Part shown: piece after piece, positions 7,176-12,940 of the stretch
How positions within the stretch are numbered: the stretch's first letter is position 1
How the letters are laid out: the number at the start of each line of letters is the position of its first letter
Origin: Elusimicrobiota bacterium
Lineage (GTDB): Bacteria > Elusimicrobiota > Elusimicrobia > UBA1565 > UBA9628
Direction: 5' to 3'
DNA: 14,664 nucleotides
NCBI GenBank assembly: GCA_023700845.1
Contig: JAMPYD010000016.1
Location: 1-14,664 of the forward strand
Position numbers and translations under genes: made by a program
Notes under the pieces: model-generated
Databases searched by the model: none
Told to the model about the DNA's origin: nothing
Seen by the model: the letters and a program-made list of their open reading frames with translations, nothing else

Positions 7176-7466
7176 ATGCCCGGCCCCAAGATCGCGTCCA
7201 TCGAATTCGCGCCTCCCGCGGACTGCTCCTCGGGCGACTGCGACCTGTCGGTGGCCTTCGAGGGGGGAGGCGGCTCCACCTTCAAGGTCGCGACCTTCGA
7301 CCGGGCCGAGGCGTGGATGGCCGAGTCGAAATCAAAGGCCTGGTGGTCCGAGCCCGTCCTGTTCGTCTCGAGCCTCGATCCCGAGACCGTGCGCGCCGCG
7401 GTCGAGGCGATGGCCGCGGAGATGGGCGGCTACTGGCTGCGCTACTACCACCGGAGGCGGAAGTGA
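7176..7466 (+). CDS. Small protein of unknown function, first of a paralogous pair
   Basis: A 96-residue soluble protein starting MPGPKIASIEFAPP and ending RYYHRRRK at TGA 7464-7466. The start is supported by the TATAAT seven bases upstream. I recognise no named family. It has a strand-rich first half (IASIEF, LSVAFEGG, TFKVATF), then WWSEPVLFVSSLDPE and a helix (VRAAVEAMAAEM). The same order, with the matching core P-x-VLF-x3-LD-x3-R-x5-M-x2-E-x5-RY, occurs in the next gene, which overlaps it by four bases, so the two are probably diverged tandem copies whose products may interact. No signal peptide or membrane segment; probably cytoplasmic. Confidence 0.75.
   Translation: MPGPKIASIEFAPPADCSSGDCDLSVAFEGGGGSTFKVATFDRAEAWMAESKSKAWWSEPVLFVSSLDPETVRAAVEAMAAEMGGYWLRYYHRRRK
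7453..7457 (+). promoter_or_regulatory. Shine-Dalgarno GGAGG that fixes a GTG start
   Basis: GGAGG inside the end of the upstream gene, five bases before GTG 7463. It selects the GTG that overlaps the upstream stop (GTGA) rather than the in-frame ATG at 7313, which lies deep inside the upstream gene. Confidence 0.75.
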
Positions 7467-7807
7467 CCCCGGTCTCGAGCCCCGTCGGCCACGTCGAGCT
7501 CACGCACCTGACCGACCCCGCGCGGCCCGAGCACGGGAGCGGGGTCATCGAGGTGTACCTCAAGGACGGCCGCCAGTTCACCTTGCTCGTCGCCACGCCG
7601 TCCTGGTTCAAGGACGAGCTCGTCCGCCTCGGGCTGAAGTTCTACTACGGCCCGGCCGTGCTGTTCCTGAAGAGGCTGGATCTGGCCGCCGCGCGCAAGA
7701 CCGCCAAGGACATGCTCGCCGAGAACGAGCAGCTGCTCGTCCGCTACGACACCCCGCGCCGCACCTTGCCCGACATCCTCGCCGCCTTCCGCGCGGCTCA
7801 TCCCTGA
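7463..7807 (+). CDS. Small protein of unknown function, second of a paralogous pair
   Basis: A 114-residue soluble protein from GTG 7463 to TGA 7805-7807. The start overlaps the previous stop as GTGA, with GGAGG five bases upstream, the classic arrangement for translational coupling. The middle, from VGHVELTHLTD through KFYYGPAVLFLKRLDLAAAR to LLVRYDTPRR, follows the upstream protein residue block by residue block; a C-terminal extension (TLPDILAAFRAAHP) is extra. No catalytic motif, signal peptide or membrane segment is visible, so the function is unknown. Paired expression suggests a heteromer or one function split over two copies (inference). Confidence 0.75.
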   Translation: MTPVSSPVGHVELTHLTDPARPEHGSGVIEVYLKDGRQFTLLVATPSWFKDELVRLGLKFYYGPAVLFLKRLDLAAARKTAKDMLAENEQLLVRYDTPRRTLPDILAAFRAAHP

Positions 7808-7888
7808 CCTAAGGCCCAGCGTTCCGCGGGCCGCTTGCCGTCGAGGAAATGGGCCCTTGGGCCCCTCTCGGGCTCGGGGAGCAGGTGG

Positions 7889-7894
7889 TAGTAT
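7889..7894 (+). promoter_or_regulatory. Extended -10 (TGG-TAGTAT) before the leaderless M48-MFS gene
   Basis: TAGTAT is preceded by TGG, as in an extended -10 that can work without a -35. It ends exactly six bases before ATG 7901, so the expected transcription start is the A of the start codon. AGGTGG at 7883-7888 is 12 bases from the ATG, too far for a normal ribosome site. Confidence 0.5.
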
Positions 7895-7900
7895 CCGGCC

Positions 7901-10900
7901 ATGAAACGATTCATCGCGGCGTGCGTCTCGCTTTCGCTCATCCTCGTCTCGGCGCCGCTTCCGGCCTGGTCCCAGGTCTCCTCCGCGATGACAGGAGCCG
8001 CCGCGGGCGTCTCCGGCTCCGCCGCCGGCGCGGCCGCGACCTCGGGAATCCCCCAGCTCCCGATGCCCGCGATGAGCCTCACGGCCCCCGCGCTGGGCGG
8101 CGCGCTCTCCGCGCCGATGGCCGACAGCCCGGTCCCGAACGCCGGCCGCCTCGTTCCGATCTCCGCCGCCTCGCCCGTCGAGCATCGCCAGGCGCTCGCG
8201 ATCGCCGCGCCCCCGGCCGCCGCCAAGCCCGCGGCCCCCGGCCCGGTCACGGCCGACGCGAAGAGCCTGGCCGCCGCCCGCGTCGACGTCGCCGAGGCCG
8301 CCGGCTCGATCGAGAAGGGCTCGGCCTCCAATTCCCGCTGGGCCGCCGCGCGCATGATGGACCGCCTGCTCGGCCTCGAGGAGTCGGGCGAGCGGGAGCC
8401 GATCGTCGAGGGGCTGCCGCCGGCCGGCATCCTCTCCGCCGGGCTCGAGCCCGCCTCCGCGTCGGAGCGCTCCTCCCGCGCCCAGGTTCCGTCGCCGGGC
8501 GCGCCCGCCAACGCCCCGCGCCGCACGCCGCTCGTCGGCGCGCTCAAGATGATCGGTACCATCGCCGCCGGCGCCGTCCTGACCGTCGGCCTGCAGATGG
8601 CCGCCGTGGCCCTGCTGCCCGCGATCTTCGGCGTGGTGCCCGTCGCCGCGGTCTGGGCCGTGAGCTCGGGCGTCCTGCTCTTCCCGCTCGCGCTGTACGC
8701 GCGCTACCGCCTGGCCAAACGCGACTCTCCGCGCCTGAACAAGGTCAAGACGATCCTCGATCTGTCGATCGGCGCCTTCGCCGGCGCGGTGTTCATCGCC
8801 GTGCCCAGCGCCGCGATGGTCCTCACCGGCGCGGGCCTGCTGACCGCGGCCCTGCCGCTCGCCGCCCTGTCCGCCGGCCGCTGGTTCGGGAGCTCGTCGC
8901 TCGCCGACACCGTGCTGACGTGGGCCGTGCTCGGCATCACGCCCGCCGTGGTCGGCGCCGCCTCCGTCGCCGGCCTCATCGGTCTGGCGCCCATCGTCGG
9001 ACTGATGGTGCTGCCCGTCATGACCACGATCGCCTTCTTCCTGGGCCGCCTGATCCACTCCGCCGAGACGGGAGCGCCTTTTTCCGTTCCCGGCTCGATG
9101 CAGAAGATCCGCTTCCCGTCCTTCCAGTGGGTGATGATCGGCGTGGTGTTCGCCCTGCTGACGGGCTACTCCGCCGTGTACACGAACGTCGCGTTCGGCG
9201 TGTGGACCTTGCTCGGCGGCCGCTCGGGCAGCGCGTTCACGACGCAAAAGGTGAGCTCGGTCTGGACCTTCCTCAAGAAGATCCTGAGCTACGTGACCTT
9301 CAACCGCCTCTACTTCGGCCTGCTCGCCTACACGGCCCTCACCGGCTTCGCGAGCCCGCTGACCTTCCTCGTCATCGCCTTCGCGGGCGAGCGCATGTCG
9401 GTGTGGACCGAGAAGCTCCTGGGGCGGATCCTGCCCAAGGCCCCGGCCGCGCCCTCCACGGCCGCCGCCCCGGTCGAGGACCCGGCCAAGCTCGACGACG
9501 CGCCGCCGAAGTGGCCCGCGTTCCATTACTGGGCCAAGTCCTTCCTCATGATCGGAACGATGGCGGCCGCGGGCGTGCTGCTCTCGGTCACGGTGTTCGG
9601 CGTCACGAGCCTGCTGACCAACCTCGGCATCGCCTCCGTGCTCGCCTTCGTCCCGTTCTTCTTCGCCAAGAAAATCATCAAGCTCGTCATGAAGGCGCAG
9701 CCCACCACGAAGGAGCAGGATCCCGAGTTCTTCGAGATCATGGAGGGCCTGCGCGACAAGATCAACGCCGACCGCCGCGCGAAGGGCAAGAAGGAGATCC
9801 CGATGCCGGAGATGGTCATCGACCCGATGGACGCCCCCAACGCCTACGCGACCGGGCGCAGCCCGTTCGCCGCGATGGTCGGCGTGACCAAGGGCATCAA
9901 GGCGATGACCCTCGAGCCCGAGATCGTCCGCGACGGCGTGGTGCGCCTCATCGCCTCGACCGACGCCGGGACCAAGGAGTTCAAGGTGTTCCGCAAGGCG
10001 ATCGCGGGCTCGATCACCGGCGTCCCCGCCGACGCCAAGCCGTCCGAGGTCGCCGCCATCGTGCTCAAGGCCGACCGCTCCGAGCTCAAGGCGCTCGGTG
10101 TGCGCATGCTGCGCGGCGTGCTCAGCCACGAGTTCTCGCACGTGATGGACCGGCACATGCTGTCGGGCTCCATCGGCGGCGCGATCGCCTCCGGCGTCGC
10201 GTTCGCGTCCTACGGCGTGATGTGGGCCGTCGGCCACGCGCAGATCCTCGTCCAGAAGGCGCTCGGCATGCGGCCGAAGCAGGCGCCGGAGGACGAGCGC
10301 GAGGCGAGCTCCGAGGGCCCGGGCTCCAAGACCCACGCCCTCGATCCGATCTCGACCGGCGTCATCATCAAGTCCCTGCCGGCCCTTCTGCGCCTGTTCG
10401 CGGCTCTGTGGGCCCCGGTCGTGCTCCAGGTCCTGCAGATGGCGTCCTCGCGCAACAACGAGGGCATGGCCGACGAGGACGGCGCGCTGCTGAGCGAGGA
10501 CCCGGAATCCCTCGCCCTGGCGCTGGGCCTGCTGACGACGTGGCGTCCCGGGGCGGGCTTCCGCCTGCCGGGCGCGACGATCCCGCGCGCGGCGTCGCTG
10601 CAGCACATCATGATCGTCAACCCGCTCGAGCAGCTCGAGGCCGCGGGCGCGCTCCCCCGGAAGTCCGCCGCCGGCGGCCCGACGCGCGCCGACGACCTGA
10701 TCTTCGAGCTCTTCATCACGCATCCGAACACCGGCGTGCGCATCCGCAAGCTGTGGGACATGTCCGAGGCGATGCGGGGGATCAAGCCCAAGCCCCGCCC
10801 GCCCGAGGACGGAGGCGGCGGGGGGACCAAGGTCTCCTTCGCTCCTCACGCCGGGCCCGCCTCCGAGAAAATCGGAGGCGGTCTTCTTCGGGGCGCATGG

Positions 10901-12727
10901 GCCAAGCTGAAGGCTTCCCTGCGCGTGCTCCCCGACGAGGACCGCAACCGCCAGTTCTGGATCTACACCGCGGGCCAGGCCCTGCAGCTGCTCGGCGGCA
11001 ACTTCCATTACACGGCGCTGCCGGGCCTCGTGGCGCCGTCGAAGGAGGACGCGGCCAAGCTCGGCTACAACCGCGCGATCAACTGGGGGGCGCAGGCCGG
11101 GGCCTCGCTGGCCACCGGCCCTCTCGTCGACCGGACCTCGACGCAGAAGGTCATCATCTGGACCCACCTCGGGCGCTCGGTGCTGATGCTGCTCGTCCCG
11201 GTCCTGTTCTTCTCCGGCTACTTCGGCTTCGCGCTCTTCACGGGCCTGGTCGCCGCGGCGGGCTTCCTGCAGATGGTGGGCATGACGGCGGGCTCGGTGG
11301 CGTTCAACCGCATCCTGGCCGGCGACGTCGCGCACTACAACCGCGCCAACGCGGTCTCGACCATCGTGATGAACGTCGTCGGCGTCGTGGGCCCGCTGCT
11401 CGCGGGCGCGTTCATCGCCGCGGTCGGCGCCCGCTTCGGCCTCCTGTCGGGCAACGCGATGTCCTACGCCGTCTACGGCGTCCTGCTGCTCGCCGCCGCG
11501 GTCGGCTACGGCCTCTTCCTTAAGCTCCCCCGCGACGAGATGATGTCCGCGCGCCGGGAGCTGTCCGAGCGCCTGAAGGCGGACGGCGTCGCGGGGGCGG
11601 AGTTCCGCGGCGTGACGGCCGGACGGATCGAGGGGCGCCCCGCCATTCTCGTCGAGGTGGACGGCGACCCGTCGCGCGCCGTCGTGCCGGCGACGTTCGG
11701 CGGCTTCGCGGTCAAGGCCGTCGCGCGCCGCCGCGTGCTCAACGAGATCGCGCAGGGCTTCAAGACGATCTGGGCGGACCGCTTCCTGCGCCTCTATCTG
11801 CTCACGACGACGGTCGCGGTGATGTCGGGCGACGCGCTGCTCTTCGCGGCCCTGCCCCGGTTCATCGCCGACGTGCTCCACGCCGGGCCGGGCTCCTTCG
11901 GGCTCTTCCTCGCCGCGGCGGCGCTGGGCTCGGGCGTCGGCTCCGGCCTGATGGCCTTCCTCCGCGACCCCGAGCAGATGGCGCTGGCGCCGGCCGCGCG
12001 CGTGTTCCGCTCGGAGCTCTCCGCGCGCGAGCCCGCCTTGGACTCGAGCGCGCTCGACGCGGCCTCCGCCGCCTTGCGCGGCGCCGCGCCCGCGGTGCTC
12101 GCCCGCTATAAGGCGGAATGGGCCCAGGGCGGAGCGGCCGTCTCGAGCGAGCGCTTCGGCTCCGACCTCGTCGCCGAGGCCTCCCGCGCGGTCGGCGCGG
12201 CGCTAGGCCGATCCGAGGCGGAGGCGCTCGCGCTCCTGGAGTCCTCGAGCGCGGCGAGCGACCTGCGCGCCTGGTCCTCCTTGCGCGGCGCGAACCTCCT
12301 CGCCGGCGCGCGCAAGGAAGCGATGACCGGCATGAGCCGCCTCGAGCGGCAGGGGAAGTGGACGTCCTGGCTGCACGGCCTGTCGTGGCTCGCCTACGGC
12401 GCCCTTTTCTTCACGGGCCACCTGCAGCTGGCCGCGGCCATGATGCTCCTGTCCGCGCTCCTCGGCGCGCCCGGCGTCGTGGTCTGGACGAGCCTCACGA
12501 CCAAGGTCGTCGCCGGGTCCTACAACGACAGCCAGGGCAAGATCTACTCGGCGATGTACTTCTACCAGCTGGTCTTCGCCATCGCCGGCGTGCTGCTCGT
12601 CGGCCTGATGATGGCGTCGCTGCCCACGATGACGGTCCTGTGGATCACCGGCGCCGTCATGGTCCTGTGCGCGCTGTGCGACTTCGCCGCGCCCGCCTTG
12701 ATCTTCCCGATCAAGCGCAAGCGCTAG
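7901..12727 (+). CDS. Fusion protein: exported leader, M48 (HtpX-like) metalloprotease and MFS domain
   Basis: A 1608-residue protein. Residues 1-24 form a signal peptide (predicted cut AWS/Q); 25 to about 205 are Ala/Pro-rich. From about 213 to 610 there are several membrane segments. The M48 domain follows: NAYATGRSP (647-655) as in HtpX, the zinc site HEFSH (H743, E744, H747), the third ligand in NNEGMAD (E854), and the late HPNTGVRIRKL motif. All catalytic and zinc residues are present. About 55-60 extra residues lie between NAYATG and HEFSH. From about 1017 a full MFS domain begins, with a motif-A-like GPLVDRTSTQK after its second segment. Two soluble insertions interrupt it: 1216-1273, containing GRIEGRPAILVEVDGD, and a helical block at 1354-1486. 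M48 membrane proteases degrade damaged membrane proteins. A single polypeptide with an MFS domain is unusual, and one continuous frame without an internal stop argues against an assembly artefact. Confidence 0.85.
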   Translation: MKRFIAACVSLSLILVSAPLPAWSQVSSAMTGAAAGVSGSAAGAAATSGIPQLPMPAMSLTAPALGGALSAPMADSPVPNAGRLVPISAASPVEHRQALAIAAPPAAAKPAAPGPVTADAKSLAAARVDVAEAAGSIEKGSASNSRWAAARMMDRLLGLEESGEREPIVEGLPPAGILSAGLEPASASERSSRAQVPSPGAPANAPRRTPLVGALKMIGTIAAGAVLTVGLQMAAVALLPAIFGVVPVAAVWAVSSGVLLFPLALYARYRLAKRDSPRLNKVKTILDLSIGAFAGAVFIAVPSAAMVLTGAGLLTAALPLAALSAGRWFGSSSLADTVLTWAVLGITPAVVGAASVAGLIGLAPIVGLMVLPVMTTIAFFLGRLIHSAETGAPFSVPGSMQKIRFPSFQWVMIGVVFALLTGYSAVYTNVAFGVWTLLGGRSGSAFTTQKVSSVWTFLKKILSYVTFNRLYFGLLAYTALTGFASPLTFLVIAFAGERMSVWTEKLLGRILPKAPAAPSTAAAPVEDPAKLDDAPPKWPAFHYWAKSFLMIGTMAAAGVLLSVTVFGVTSLLTNLGIASVLAFVPFFFAKKIIKLVMKAQPTTKEQDPEFFEIMEGLRDKINADRRAKGKKEIPMPEMVIDPMDAPNAYATGRSPFAAMVGVTKGIKAMTLEPEIVRDGVVRLIASTDAGTKEFKVFRKAIAGSITGVPADAKPSEVAAIVLKADRSELKALGVRMLRGVLSHEFSHVMDRHMLSGSIGGAIASGVAFASYGVMWAVGHAQILVQKALGMRPKQAPEDEREASSEGPGSKTHALDPISTGVIIKSLPALLRLFAALWAPVVLQVLQMASSRNNEGMADEDGALLSEDPESLALALGLLTTWRPGAGFRLPGATIPRAASLQHIMIVNPLEQLEAAGALPRKSAAGGPTRADDLIFELFITHPNTGVRIRKLWDMSEAMRGIKPKPRPPEDGGGGGTKVSFAPHAGPASEKIGGGLLRGAWAKLKASLRVLPDEDRNRQFWIYTAGQALQLLGGNFHYTALPGLVAPSKEDAAKLGYNRAINWGAQAGASLATGPLVDRTSTQKVIIWTHLGRSVLMLLVPVLFFSGYFGFALFTGLVAAAGFLQMVGMTAGSVAFNRILAGDVAHYNRANAVSTIVMNVVGVVGPLLAGAFIAAVGARFGLLSGNAMSYAVYGVLLLAAAVGYGLFLKLPRDEMMSARRELSERLKADGVAGAEFRGVTAGRIEGRPAILVEVDGDPSRAVVPATFGGFAVKAVARRRVLNEIAQGFKTIWADRFLRLYLLTTTVAVMSGDALLFAALPRFIADVLHAGPGSFGLFLAAAALGSGVGSGLMAFLRDPEQMALAPAARVFRSELSAREPALDSSALDAASAALRGAAPAVLARYKAEWAQGGAAVSSERFGSDLVAEASRAVGAALGRSEAEALALLESSSAASDLRAWSSLRGANLLAGARKEAMTGMSRLERQGKWTSWLHGLSWLAYGALFFTGHLQLAAAMMLLSALLGAPGVVVWTSLTTKVVAGSYNDSQGKIYSAMYFYQLVFAIAGVLLVGLMMASLPTMTVLWITGAVMVLCALCDFAAPALIFPIKRKR

Positions 12728-12747
12728 CGCCGAAAACGCGCGAAATT

Positions 12748-12766
12748 ACCGACGGAAATCGTCGGT
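12748..12766 (+). terminator. Small hairpin after the M48-MFS gene (possible terminator)
   Basis: ACCGACG (12748-12754) pairs perfectly with CGTCGGT (12760-12766) around the loop GAAAT, 21 bases after the stop. There is no T-run, so its strength as an intrinsic terminator is doubtful. Confidence 0.35.
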
Positions 12767-12774
12767 CCGCTAAA

Positions 12775-12890
12775 GGACTGATCCTCCGCTAGGCCCTCCG
12801 GACGGCCTCAGGCCCACCTCCGGAGTCCTATGGCCTCTCGCCCGTTGGGACCAATGCCTAGGCCCCGTTGGGACCTATGACCCGTCTGCG
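12775..12890. repeat. Degenerate array of about 23-bp units upstream of the M50 gene
   Basis: Five units can be read, starting at 12775, 12800, 12822, 12847 and 12870 (lengths 25, 22, 25, 23 and at least 21). Each begins GGAC, GGAG or GGGACC and most carry a CTAGGCC, CCTATGGCC or CCTATGACC word. The last two share an exact 12-mer, CCCGTTGGGACC, at 12841-12852 and 12864-12875. Together with the hairpin at 12748-12766, the -10 at 12907 and the Shine-Dalgarno at 12928, it accounts for most of the 213-base gap 12728-12940. The spacing of about two helical turns would suit a row of protein sites on one DNA face. Confidence 0.5.
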
Positions 12891-12906
12891 AAACCGAATC
12901 GGGCGT

Positions 12907-12933
12907 TATAATCCAATCAGCAGCAACAGGAGA
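12907..12933 (+). promoter_or_regulatory. TATAAT promoter box and AGGAGA ribosome site of the M50 gene
   Basis: A perfect TATAAT at 12907-12912 lies about 17 bases after the repeat array. The predicted start near 12919 gives a leader of about 22 bases carrying AGGAGA (12928-12933), seven bases before ATG 12941. Unlike the leaderless neighbours, this gene has a conventional leader. No clear -35 is seen; the array may provide activator sites instead (inference). Confidence 0.55.
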
Positions 12934-12940
12934 CATTCCG

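Noticed and set aside
7313..7462. N-terminal extension of the second small gene
   Set aside because: The extension overlaps the first small gene, is Arg-rich and lacks a ribosome site. GTG 7463 has GGAGG at ideal spacing and a GTGA overlap.
7851..7864. GGGCCC TT GGGCCC as a terminator or operator before the M48-MFS gene
   Set aside because: The loop would be two bases and there is no T-run. GGGCCC words are common in DNA of this composition.
7849..11523. A 1224-residue plus-strand frame overlapping the M48-MFS gene
   Set aside because: Arg/Pro/Gly-rich, no recognisable motif, out of frame with the real gene; a shadow of codon bias.
7445..11881. A 1478-residue open frame on the minus strand opposite the M48-MFS gene
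   Set aside because: It is rich in His/Arg/Gly/Ala/Asp without domain motifs and lies antisense to a frame with intact M48 and MFS signatures. Long antisense frames are expected in GC-rich genes.
12775..12890. CRISPR array
   Set aside because: Units are degenerate, about 23 bases long with no unique spacers, and no cas genes are present.
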